Source: an uncultured Gammaproteobacteria bacterium (GTDB lineage: Bacteria; Pseudomonadota; Gammaproteobacteria; GCA-001735895). Taken from it: a DNA stretch of 14,767 bases. Location of the stretch: NCBI GenBank assembly GCA_937980285.1, contig CALJQI010000225.1:1-14767 (forward strand), written 5' to 3'. Made by a program: the position numbers and the translations under genes. Shown one piece after another: positions 5,015 through 12,541 of the stretch (the stretch's first letter is position 1; each line of letters starts with the position of its first letter). The notes under the pieces are model-generated. The model had not been told where the DNA came from and did not search any database. It saw nothing but the letters and a program-made list of their open reading frames with translations.

Positions 5015-7381
5015 GTGGCAGCGAGCTTTCCGCAAAAAATCGACCGATTCAAAATACACCAGGTGCTCGGCCAGGGCAGCCAGGGGGTGGTCTATCTTGC
5101 CGAAGATCCGCAGCTGAAGCGCAAGGTTGCGATCAAATCGGTTAATTTGAAAACGACCTTGCCGATCGATGGCAACATCGAGCAACTGCTGACCGAGGCG
5201 CGCACCGTCAGCAAACTGCAGCACGCCAACATCGTCAGCATTTTCGATATCGGCATGCAGGATAATAATCCCTATCTGGTACTCGAATTCATCGACGGCG
5301 AATCCCTGCAAAGCAAGATTCGCCATGGCGCCAGCCAGCAGCAAAAAATTCGCATCATGCGCGATATACTGAGCGGTGCCGCCGCGGCTCACGGCCAGGA
5401 TATCGTGCATTGCGATATCAAGCCTGCCAACATCATGCTCAGCGAGCAGGGTCAGGCCAAGATCGCCGATTTCGGGTTGGCTTATCTTACCGGCGCGGCG
5501 GGCGAAGCGGACGGGGCACTCTATGGCACGCCGCAATACATGGCGCCGGAATACATCGAAACCCGCAAGCACCAAAAAGTGTCCGACGTGTTTTCCATAG
5601 GGCTGGTTTGTTACGAGTTGCTAACCGGCGAGCCGGCGTTTAGCGGCGAGGACGTCTACCAGGTGCTCAACGCTATCGCCAACAGCGAGGTAAAGCCACC
5701 TTCAAAGGTTAACGCTGAAATCGACGAAGGCCTGGATGCGCTGATTCTGAAGTCTCTGGAAAAAGATCCGTCGCGTCGATTTTCGGACGCCGGGTCGATG
5801 CTACAGGCGCTGAACGATTACCTCGCCCTCGACAATGTAGCGCAGGCACGCGACAACAGCGACGCCACGGTCAGGTTTTTGCTACGCCGCATGCGCCACA
5901 AAAAGGATTTCCCGGCTTTTTCCCATACCATCAGCGTATTGAACCAGGCCTCGAGCAGCGACACCGAAAGCTTGACCACGGTTTCCAATACCATCCTCAA
6001 GGATTACTCGCTCACCAACAAGGTGCTGCGCCTGGTCAACTCCGCCTACTACAATCGCGGCGGCGGCAAAATCAGCACCATTTCACGCGCGGTGGTCATG
6101 CTCGGTATCAACCCGGTGCGCAGTATCGCCACCGGGTTGATGCTGTTCGAACACATGCAGGACAAAATGCAGGCATCGCAACTCAAGGAGAACGCGGTAC
6201 AGGCCCTGTTCAGCGGTTTGCTCGCCAATTCACTGGCGCGTACGCTCGCGGTTCCCAATCATGAAGAAGCATTTCTATGCGCGCTGCTGCAACAGCTCGG
6301 CAAGATGCTGGTCGCATTTTATCTGCACGACGAGGCGCGTGCGATCGACAAACTGATGCTGCAGCAGGATTGCAGCGAAGCGGCCGCGGTGCAGCAGGTG
6401 CTGGGAATCAGCTACCCGAGCCTGGGCATGTCGGTGGCGCGTGAATGGGGATTTCCTCGACTGATTACCGACAGCATGATACCGCTCGACTTCGACGACC
6501 TGGCGAAAGCGGTCAATCCGGAGGAGAAGCTGCAACAGATCTCGCAATTCAGCGATGCGCTGGGCGCCTGCCTGACGCTGCCCTTGCAGCAGCAGGCGCC
6601 CGCGATACAGCTGCTGACGCAACAGTTTTCATCGGTACTGGCGATCGACGGCGACAAGGTATCGATGCTGCTGGAAAACTGCCACAAGGAGTTGACCCAG
6701 TTCTCGCGCCTGATCCAGTTCGATCTGACAAAAAGCCTTTACTACCAGCAGATATCGAGCAGCGGCGACGAAGAACCCGAATCGCCGCTGGATTCGACCC
6801 AGCGACTCGAGTTCGGCAACTCCGACAGCGCGCAGATCCTGGTGGAACAGGCGGATCCATTATCGCAAACGGCGGACAAGGTGCTAACCGACGGTATACA
6901 GGACATCACCAATACGCTCACCGGGGAATACAGCATCAACCAGGTAATGCAGATGATCCTCGAAACCATTTACCGCGCACTTGGCGGCGCGCGCGTGGTT
7001 TTGTGCCTCAAGGACAGGCAGGGCAGCTGCATCAGGGCGCGTTACGGATATGGCGAGGATATCGAAGGCGTCATCGACAAGTTCTCGATTCCGTTAAAGC
7101 CGCAAACCGACGTTTTCCACGTGGCTTTCAAAAACAACGTCGATATTCGTATCGACGATACCCGGGACGAGAAAATCCGTTCCAGGATACCCGACTGGTA
7201 CCACAGGGATATCGCCGCGCGCAGCTTCACCATCTTTCCGATCATGATTAAATCAGCGCCGATTGCCCTGATTTACATCGATAGCGCAGGTTCCGAATCG
7301 ATAAAAATCACCGATAATCAGCTCAGCCTGCTGAAGACGCTGCGTAACCAGGCAATTCTCGCCATCAGGAATCTGAGCTAG
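5015..7381 (+). CDS. Ser/Thr protein kinase - HDOD - GAF fusion signalling protein
   Basis: A 788-residue cytoplasmic protein with three recognisable domains. Residues 11-270 form a Hanks-type kinase: glycine loop GQGSQGVV (19-26), VAIK with Lys41, catalytic loop HCDIKPAN (132-139) with Asp134, DFG (152-154) and APE (177-179). Cys133 replaces the usual Arg, so this is a non-RD kinase and may not need activation-loop phosphorylation. Residues about 298-500 form an HDOD domain (DYSLTNKVLRLVNSAYY, 330-346), a c-di-GMP/HD-GYP-like fold without the metal residues. Residues about 635-788 form a GAF domain, a small-ligand sensor. The linker at 575-635 is polar and low in order. No membrane segment is seen. 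The GTG start lacks a strong ribosome site, but the kinase begins at once after it. It stands alone between DUF2288 and the glutaredoxin; its target and ligand are unknown. Confidence 0.9.
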   Translation: MAASFPQKIDRFKIHQVLGQGSQGVVYLAEDPQLKRKVAIKSVNLKTTLPIDGNIEQLLTEARTVSKLQHANIVSIFDIGMQDNNPYLVLEFIDGESLQSKIRHGASQQQKIRIMRDILSGAAAAHGQDIVHCDIKPANIMLSEQGQAKIADFGLAYLTGAAGEADGALYGTPQYMAPEYIETRKHQKVSDVFSIGLVCYELLTGEPAFSGEDVYQVLNAIANSEVKPPSKVNAEIDEGLDALILKSLEKDPSRRFSDAGSMLQALNDYLALDNVAQARDNSDATVRFLLRRMRHKKDFPAFSHTISVLNQASSSDTESLTTVSNTILKDYSLTNKVLRLVNSAYYNRGGGKISTISRAVVMLGINPVRSIATGLMLFEHMQDKMQASQLKENAVQALFSGLLANSLARTLAVPNHEEAFLCALLQQLGKMLVAFYLHDEARAIDKLMLQQDCSEAAAVQQVLGISYPSLGMSVAREWGFPRLITDSMIPLDFDDLAKAVNPEEKLQQISQFSDALGACLTLPLQQQAPAIQLLTQQFSSVLAIDGDKVSMLLENCHKELTQFSRLIQFDLTKSLYYQQISSSGDEEPESPLDSTQRLEFGNSDSAQILVEQADPLSQTADKVLTDGIQDITNTLTGEYSINQVMQMILETIYRALGGARVVLCLKDRQGSCIRARYGYGEDIEGVIDKFSIPLKPQTDVFHVAFKNNVDIRIDDTRDEKIRSRIPDWYHRDIAARSFTIFPIMIKSAPIALIYIDSAGSESIKITDNQLSLLKTLRNQAILAIRNLS

Positions 7382-7400
7382 AGGGATATGGCGGTCGCAG

Positions 7401-7417
7401 AATTCTGTAGTAGAATT
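7401..7417. promoter_or_regulatory. Small inverted repeat upstream of the glutaredoxin gene
   Basis: AATTCT (7401-7406) and AGAATT (7412-7417) form a perfect 6-bp inverted repeat with a five-base loop, 29 bp before the start codon. The right arm overlaps TAGAAT (7411-7416), a possible -10 with no good -35. It could be an operator or coincidence. Confidence 0.25.
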
Positions 7418-7446
7418 GCGCTCCCGATTTAAAGAGGTCCTGCTCG

Positions 7447-7707
7447 ATGTCCAGAGTTACCGTATACAGCGCCGCTAACTGCGCCTTTTGCACGCGCGCG
7501 AAAACCATGCTGGAGAAATGGGATATCGATTACGACGAGATACGTATCGATGGCGATAGCGCGGCGATGAAGCAATTTATCGAAGCCACCAACGGCGCGC
7601 GCACCGTACCGCAAATCATCATCGACGGAAAACCCATCGGCGGTTTCACCGAACTGACGGAGCTGCACATGGACGGCGAGCTTGACGAGTTGATGCAATC
7701 GAATTAG
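7447..7707 (+). CDS. grxC: Glutaredoxin, GrxC type
   Basis: An 86-residue single-domain glutaredoxin, the usual size of bacterial Grx3. It reduces disulfides and protein-glutathione mixed disulfides with glutathione. The active site is C12-A-F-C15 instead of the common CPYC; the dithiol is intact. The cis-proline block RTVPQIIIDGKPIGGFTEL (52-70), which holds glutathione, is fully conserved. The ATG follows AAAGAGG (7431-7437) at 9-nt spacing, the best ribosome site in this part of the window. The DUF1820 gene follows 9 bp later, so the two probably form one transcript. It could serve ribonucleotide reductase or OxyR re-reduction, as Grx enzymes do in E. coli, but nothing here shows the partner. 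Confidence 0.93.
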   Translation: MSRVTVYSAANCAFCTRAKTMLEKWDIDYDEIRIDGDSAAMKQFIEATNGARTVPQIIIDGKPIGGFTELTELHMDGELDELMQSN

Positions 7708-7716
7708 TTTTTCATT

Positions 7717-8049
7717 ATGCCGAAAACACAAAAACCAACCTTTCGCATCCAGTTTCATAATAACGGCAAGATTTATGAACTCTACGCGCATGAAGTCGGC
7801 CAGTCGCAAATGTCGGGCTTCATCGAGATCGGTGAAATCATCTTTGGCGAGCAATCCAAACTGCTGATCGACCCGGCCGAAGAAAAGCTCAAGCTCGAGT
7901 TCGCCAACGTCAAGCATACCTATATCCCGCATTTCGCGGTGATTCGAATCGACGAAGTCGAACGCAGCGGCAAGAATCGCATTCTCGACAGTGACGGCAG
8001 TAGCGTAACCACTTTTCCGGGGCAGACCAGCATCCCGCAGAATTCCTGA
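7717..8049 (+). CDS. DUF1820 family protein
   Basis: A 110-residue protein matching DUF1820: FRIQFHNNGKIYELYAHEV (9-27), GFIEIGEIIFGE (34-45), LLIDPAEEKLKLEF (49-62) and TYIPHFAVIRIDEVE (68-82), followed by a polar tail. The family occurs mainly in Gammaproteobacteria and has no assigned function. The composition suggests a small beta-rich soluble protein. It follows the glutaredoxin by 9 bp and precedes the glycosyltransferase by 23 bp. No clear ribosome site is visible before its ATG, so coupling to the glutaredoxin is likely. Confidence 0.85.
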   Translation: MPKTQKPTFRIQFHNNGKIYELYAHEVGQSQMSGFIEIGEIIFGEQSKLLIDPAEEKLKLEFANVKHTYIPHFAVIRIDEVERSGKNRILDSDGSSVTTFPGQTSIPQNS

Positions 8050-8072
8050 GCGACACCCTGCCGCAGGCAGCC

Positions 8073-8915
8073 ATGCAAATCTCCGTCGTCATTCCCAGCT
8101 ACAATCGAAAGCACAGCCTCGCGCGCGCGCTGCAGTCGGTACTCGACCAGGAATCGCCGGTGGATGAAATCATACTGGTCGACGACGGCTCGAGCGACGG
8201 CAGCGGAGCCATGGTCGAGCAAACTTTCCCCGGCGTAAAAATCCTGCGCCAGGAAAATCTTGGCGTCAGCGCGGCGCGAAACCGGGGCATCGAGGCAGCG
8301 CGCTTTGACTGGATTGCGTTGCTCGACTCCGACGACAGCTGGTTGCCCTGCAAGATCGCAACAATTCGCCAGGCACATCGACAACAGCCCGATTTCGTCC
8401 TCTTCCACTCCGACGAAATCTGGGTTCGAAACGGCGTGCGCGTCAATCCAATGATCAAGCATCGTAAAAGCGGCGGCTGGATTTTCGAGCAATGCCTGCC
8501 ACTGTGCGCCATATCACCCTCCGCCTCGGTGATGAAAAAAACGGTGCTCGAGTCACTCGGCATGTTCGACGAAACGCTGCCCGCCTGCGAAGACTATGAT
8601 TTATGGCTTCGCCTTTGCCATCGCTACCCGGTGCACTATCTCGACCAGCCCCTGATCGTCAAGTATGGCGGCCATGCCGACCAGTTATCGCGCCAGCATC
8701 CGGCAATGGACCAGTTCCGAATTCGCGCGCTGCACCGATTACTCGTTGGCGCAAGTCTTTCGCCCGACCAACAGGCCGCGGCGAGCGCCATGCTGCTGAC
8801 CAAACTCGATATCCTGATCAGGGGCGCGGTCAAACATGGTAATCAGAAACTACTCGATGAATTTATGCCCTTACGCGAGCAATGGCGCGAGTCGGTGCAG
8901 GCGGCGTCATGCTGA
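8073..8915 (+). CDS. Family 2 glycosyltransferase
   Basis: A 280-residue GT-A fold enzyme that would transfer a sugar from a nucleotide-sugar donor. The start VVIPSYNR (5-12), the UDP-contact VDDGSSDGS (36-44), ENLGVSAARNRGI (61-73) and the metal-binding DSDD (85-88, a DxD-type site) are intact. The likely catalytic-base region is CEDYDLWLR (172-180), with E173 and D174. GGHADQLSR (199-207) follows. No membrane helix is seen, so it is peripheral or cytosolic. The acceptor cannot be told from the sequence. It is not in a polysaccharide cluster; its 3' end overlaps the nucleosidase-like gene by 7 bp, tying it to an otherwise unrelated cassette. Confidence 0.88.
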   Translation: MQISVVIPSYNRKHSLARALQSVLDQESPVDEIILVDDGSSDGSGAMVEQTFPGVKILRQENLGVSAARNRGIEAARFDWIALLDSDDSWLPCKIATIRQAHRQQPDFVLFHSDEIWVRNGVRVNPMIKHRKSGGWIFEQCLPLCAISPSASVMKKTVLESLGMFDETLPACEDYDLWLRLCHRYPVHYLDQPLIVKYGGHADQLSRQHPAMDQFRIRALHRLLVGASLSPDQQAAASAMLLTKLDILIRGAVKHGNQKLLDEFMPLREQWRESVQAASC

Positions 8916-9718
8916 TCTGGGTATGTGCCCTGCATTGCGAGGCCAAGCCGGTAATCGATTTCTATCGACTGAAGAAGTCACAGGACCAACACGCGTTCGA
9001 TATTTACCGCGGCGATGACATGGTCTGCGTCGTCAGCGGCATCGGCAAAATCGCCAGCGCAGCGGCCTGCGCCTGGATCGCCGCAAGCTACTCGGGCGAA
9101 ACTTCGTTTGCCTGGATCAACCTCGGCACCGCCGGCGGCGCCGAGCACGAAATCGGCGAGCTGTTGCAGTTGAACCAGGTCGTCGACGCCGATAGCGGGC
9201 AGTGTTACTACCCGGCGCCGGTTGCGGTTTCACCCCTGGCCGGCAGCGCCTGCCTGACATTGAGCAGGCCCAGCGAGGATTACCGCAGCGATACGCTGTT
9301 CGACATGGAAGCCAGCGGCTTCATGCAAAGCGCGCTGCGCTTCAGCAGCGCCGAACTGGTACAGGGCCTGAAAATCGTTAGCGACAATCGCAAACAACAA
9401 ACCGGTAAAGATCGGCAACGGGTGAGCGAGCTGATTCACCGGCATATCGATTCGATCCACCATCAGGCCGATGCCCTGCTGCAACTCGACGGCGAACTTG
9501 CGGCACTGGAGCCCGCGGCCGATTCCTGGCAACAGGTTTTGTCGCTTGCGCATTTTTCCCAGACCCAGAAAAGCCGCCTGCGGGTTCTGTGGCGCTACCT
9601 GTGCAATCGCGATTTCAGCTCCGATACCTTACTGCGGCAGCTGGCGACGCAAAACTCCGCGCGCGCCATTCTCGATACCCTGGAGCAAATCAGCTTTCGC
9701 GATAGCGAGGGCCTTTAA
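8909..9718 (+). CDS. Nucleoside phosphorylase / MTA-SAH nucleosidase-like protein with C-terminal extension
   Basis: With the ATG at 8909, overlapping the glycosyltransferase stop, the protein has 269 residues. An upstream in-frame ATG (8882) would add nine residues but lies deep inside the previous gene. Residues 1-175 fit the PNP/UDP superfamily: ALHCEAKP (7-14), with Glu11 as the general acid seen in MTA/SAH nucleosidases; GIGKIASAAA (44-53); NLGTAGG (71-77); FDMEASGF (131-138), which binds ribose; and IVSDNR (156-161), with catalytic Asp159. The catalytic set therefore looks complete. About 85 further residues (185-269) do not resemble the family and appear helical. The substrate is unknown; adenosine-type nucleosides such as 5'-methylthioadenosine or 5'-deoxyadenosine are plausible. 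It lies 2 bp upstream of the radical SAM gene. Confidence 0.75.
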   Translation: MLIWVCALHCEAKPVIDFYRLKKSQDQHAFDIYRGDDMVCVVSGIGKIASAAACAWIAASYSGETSFAWINLGTAGGAEHEIGELLQLNQVVDADSGQCYYPAPVAVSPLAGSACLTLSRPSEDYRSDTLFDMEASGFMQSALRFSSAELVQGLKIVSDNRKQQTGKDRQRVSELIHRHIDSIHHQADALLQLDGELAALEPAADSWQQVLSLAHFSQTQKSRLRVLWRYLCNRDFSSDTLLRQLATQNSARAILDTLEQISFRDSEGL

Positions 9719-9720
9719 CC

Positions 9721-10719
9721 ATGGCCAGTTGCGTTTACGTCGAAACGGCGGTACGCCATCACCCGCGAACACTGCGGCTGCTCGAGCGCCTGCACAAACT
9801 GCCGCTGATCGAGATCGACCACTACGGCGAGGTGTTCAATCCACGCTCGCAAAACTTCCGTTTGCAGAAAAAAAATCCGGCAGTCATCATCGCGCACAAG
9901 AACAAGGGGCAGGTACTGGCGGCGCCCGAGGGTTATGGCCTCGGCGGCGATTACAACTATTATTTTTCGCATATGCTCAACTGCATCTACGATTGCCGAT
10001 ACTGTTTTTTACAGGGTATGTACCAGTCCGCCCACCAGGTGCTGTTCGTCAACTACGAGGACTTCGGAGACCGGATCCGGCAAACCGCCGCCGGCCACGC
10101 GGGCAAACCGGTATGGTTTTACTCGGGTTATGACTGCGATAGCCTGGCCAATGAACCCCTGACGCGCTTCACCGATTTCTTCATCCCGTTAATCGCCGGC
10201 ATCGACAATGCCTGGATGGAGTTGCGCACCAAGAGCACCCAGGTACGCGCCATGCTGAAAATGGAACCGCTGGCGCGCGTGGTGACCGCTTTCAGTTTCA
10301 GCGACGCCTTCAGTCACGGCAAACTCGAACACGGCGTGCCGACGATTGCAAAGCGTATCGAAGCGATGCGTCGCCTGATCGAGGCAGGCTGGCCGGTCGG
10401 ATTGCGTTTTGATCCGGTGGTTTATCACCGCGACTACCAGGCCGCCTTCGTCGATCTGCTCGACCAGCTGTTTACGCAAATCGATGGTCACAAACTGCAT
10501 TCGGTCAGCCTCGGCAGCTTCCGCCTCACGCGCGATCATTTCCGACGTGTTTCACGCCTGTACCCGGAAGAACCCCTGTTTGCGCAAAGCATGCATTTGA
10601 ACAATGGTATTATCAGCTACCCGCTTGATCGAGAGCGGGAAATGATCCAGTTCTGCGAGGCGCAACTGATGAAGCATATCTCCGAGCAAAGTTACCAACC
10701 CTGCGAATGGCATGGCTGA
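9721..10719 (+). CDS. Spore photoproduct lyase-like radical SAM protein
   Basis: A 332-residue radical SAM protein of the SPL family. The [4Fe-4S] cluster motif is C88-IYD-C92-RY-C95, the CxxxCxxC form, as in B. subtilis SplB. In SplB, Cys141 donates the hydrogen atom that closes repair of the thymine dimer; here Cys138 in GYDCDSLANEP occupies the matching place. Other family blocks are VFNPRSQNF (38-46), NYYFSHMLNCIYDCRYCFLQG (79-99) and LRFDPVVYH near 225. The ATG has GAGGG (9707-9711) at 9-nt spacing. Most members outside spore formers have no proven substrate, and this organism shows no sign of sporulating. It could repair UV damage or act on another nucleic acid or a small molecule. It overlaps the SDR gene by 8 bp. 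Confidence 0.88.
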   Translation: MASCVYVETAVRHHPRTLRLLERLHKLPLIEIDHYGEVFNPRSQNFRLQKKNPAVIIAHKNKGQVLAAPEGYGLGGDYNYYFSHMLNCIYDCRYCFLQGMYQSAHQVLFVNYEDFGDRIRQTAAGHAGKPVWFYSGYDCDSLANEPLTRFTDFFIPLIAGIDNAWMELRTKSTQVRAMLKMEPLARVVTAFSFSDAFSHGKLEHGVPTIAKRIEAMRRLIEAGWPVGLRFDPVVYHRDYQAAFVDLLDQLFTQIDGHKLHSVSLGSFRLTRDHFRRVSRLYPEEPLFAQSMHLNNGIISYPLDREREMIQFCEAQLMKHISEQSYQPCEWHG

Positions 10720-11425
10720 AGGGCAAACTGTTTTAATCAGCGGCGCAAGCTCAGGCATCGGCCTTGCGACGGCAAGCCTGCTGCTGCAACAGGGTTATCG
10801 CGTCATCGGTCTCAGTCGGCGCGGCCGGGTAGCGCAGCTCGAGCACGATAATTTCACCGCCCTGGCAGTCGACCTCGACGATCTGCAGCAACTCGAAGCA
10901 CGGCTCGCGGAGTTACTCGAAGGTCGTGACGTCGACGCCTTTATACACTCGGCAGGCCAGGGGCGATTCGGATCGCTGGAACAGTTTTCGCGGCAGCAGA
11001 TGGAGTCGGCACTGCGCGTCAACCTGACCAGTGCGATGGTGATCTGTCGCGGGCTATTGCCGCGGATGCGCAAGCGCGCCCGGGGGCGGCTGATTTTTAT
11101 CGGTTCCGAATCCGCGCTCGCGGCGGGCAAAAAGGGCGCCATTTACTGCGCCACCAAATTTGGCCTGCGCGGGTTTTGCCTGTCCTTGCGCGAGGACTGC
11201 GCCAGCGACGGTATCCAGGTCAGCCTGATCAATCCGGGCATGGTGCGCAGCCCCTTCTTCGACGATCTTTCCTTCGCCCCGGGCGCCAGGCCCGAGAATG
11301 CGGTTGCGGTAACGGACGTGGCCAACCTGGTGTTGCAAATCATGCACTCCAGCCCGCATATCGTGATCGATGAAATCAATCTCTCACCGCGGGTAAAATC
11401 GATCGACTTCGGCAGCAAAACCTGA
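10712..11425 (+). CDS. Short-chain dehydrogenase/reductase (SDR)
   Basis: A 237-residue classical SDR. The Rossmann motif is ISGASSGIG (9-17). HSAGQG (79-84) corresponds to NAAG. The catalytic set is N104, S132, Y145 and K149 (YCATK), so the enzyme should be active. SRRGR at 35-39, after the second beta strand, favours NADP(H) over NAD(H). NPGMVRSPFF (174-183) replaces the usual PGxxxT block. The substrate is not identifiable. The ATG at 10712 overlaps the radical SAM stop by 8 bp, with no separate ribosome site, so its translation probably depends on the upstream gene. It is the last gene before the terminator-like hairpin. Confidence 0.9.
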   Translation: MAEGQTVLISGASSGIGLATASLLLQQGYRVIGLSRRGRVAQLEHDNFTALAVDLDDLQQLEARLAELLEGRDVDAFIHSAGQGRFGSLEQFSRQQMESALRVNLTSAMVICRGLLPRMRKRARGRLIFIGSESALAAGKKGAIYCATKFGLRGFCLSLREDCASDGIQVSLINPGMVRSPFFDDLSFAPGARPENAVAVTDVANLVLQIMHSSPHIVIDEINLSPRVKSIDFGSKT

Positions 11426-11440
11426 TCCGCGCGTCGGTTT

Positions 11441-11478
11441 CGCCCGCCAGAAACTGGTTGTCAAGCGGGCGTTTCCTT
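11441..11478 (+). terminator. Probable intrinsic terminator after the SDR gene
   Basis: CGCCCGC (11441-11447) pairs perfectly with GCGGGCG (11465-11471), followed by TTTCCTT. A smaller CCAG/CTGG stem sits inside the loop. It lies 16 bp after the SDR stop and 51 bp before the cysB-like start, consistent with the end of the 8073-11425 transcript. Confidence 0.5.
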
Positions 11479-11521
11479 GTACACTCCGGACCTACCTGTA
11501 ACGGGAATATCGCCTGAACCA

Positions 11522-12541
11522 GTGAAACTTCAACAGCTCCGCTTTCTCGATGCGGTCGTGCGCAACAACCTGAATGTGTCCGCGGCAGCCGAAGAACTGT
11601 ACACATCGCAACCCGGCGTCAGTCACCAGATCAAGCTGCTGGAGGATGAACTCGACATCCAGATTTTCGAACGCTCAGGCAAGAAACTGACCGCGATATC
11701 GCCAGCGGGGCACGCAATACTCGAGCATGTCGGCGACCTGCTCAACAGCGCACGCAATATCAAACGCGCGGCGCGCGAGTTCAGCAAAAGCAATCGCGGT
11801 CGGCTCACCATCGCGACCACCCATACCCAGGCCCAGTTTATCCTGCCGCCCATCCTGCAGCGTTTCTCCAGCCAGTATCCGCAAATCGAGCTCAGGGTGC
11901 ATCAGGGCAATCCCAAGTCGATGTGCAAGCTCGCGGCCAACAACCAGGTCGATTTCGTCATTGCCTCGGAAGTGATCGATGAGCGAGGCGAGTTGATTAC
12001 GATTCCCGCCTATCGCTGGAACCGTTATATCGTGGTGCCGCCGAAGCATGCCCTGGCCCGCATCGAAAACATCAGCCTGAACGACCTGGCTGAGTATCCG
12101 ATCCTGACCTACATGCTGGGGCTGAGCGGACGCTCGCAACTCGACAAGAGCTTTCAGCAGGCGAATCTCGAACCCCGGGTGGCATTTACCGCCACCGACT
12201 CGGATGTCATCAAGACCTATGTTCGTCTGGGCATGGGGGCCGGCATCATTGCCGAAATGGCCTGTCGGGACGAAGACGCCGACCTGGTTTATATCGACGC
12301 CAGCCACCTGTTTCCAGACAGCGTCATCAAGATCGGCTTTCGCCACTCGCGCCACATATCGGCATACCAGTTCGATTTCCTGCACATGGTGGCGCCCCAC
12401 ATCGAGATGGAAACAATAAAAAAACTGGCGCGGTCGCGTAGCCTGGAGGAGCGTGAAGCACTGCTGCAGGCCACCGTAGTGCCCGACTTTCGGCAGATGA
12501 AAAATACGCTGAAAGCGTTAAGAGTCGTGGGCCAGTCTTAG
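11522..12541 (+). CDS. cysB: CysB-like LysR-type regulator
   Basis: A 339-residue LysR-type regulator close in length to E. coli CysB (324), the activator of sulfate assimilation and cysteine synthesis that responds to N-acetylserine. The GTG at 11522 gives the canonical N-terminus VKLQQLRFLDAVV; the frame is open for 15 more codons upstream, which are not family-like. The helix-turn-helix is at 18-45 (NVSAAAEELYTSQPGVSHQ). TTHTQAQF (99-106) carries T100, T102 and Q103; E150 and W166 also fall at CysB numbering. T149 and T202 are both serine here. FTATDSDVIKTYVRLG (222-237) and GIIAEMA (241-247) match the family. No cys gene lies nearby, as is usual for cysB, and a CysB paralogue of different specificity is possible. 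Its last 24 bp overlap the convergent gene. Confidence 0.88.
   Translation: MKLQQLRFLDAVVRNNLNVSAAAEELYTSQPGVSHQIKLLEDELDIQIFERSGKKLTAISPAGHAILEHVGDLLNSARNIKRAAREFSKSNRGRLTIATTHTQAQFILPPILQRFSSQYPQIELRVHQGNPKSMCKLAANNQVDFVIASEVIDERGELITIPAYRWNRYIVVPPKHALARIENISLNDLAEYPILTYMLGLSGRSQLDKSFQQANLEPRVAFTATDSDVIKTYVRLGMGAGIIAEMACRDEDADLVYIDASHLFPDSVIKIGFRHSRHISAYQFDFLHMVAPHIEMETIKKLARSRSLEEREALLQATVVPDFRQMKNTLKALRVVGQS

Noticed and set aside
11477..11521. 15-codon N-terminal extension of the cysB-like gene
   Set aside because: CysB proteins begin at the KLQQLR block; the extra codons begin inside the terminator-like region.
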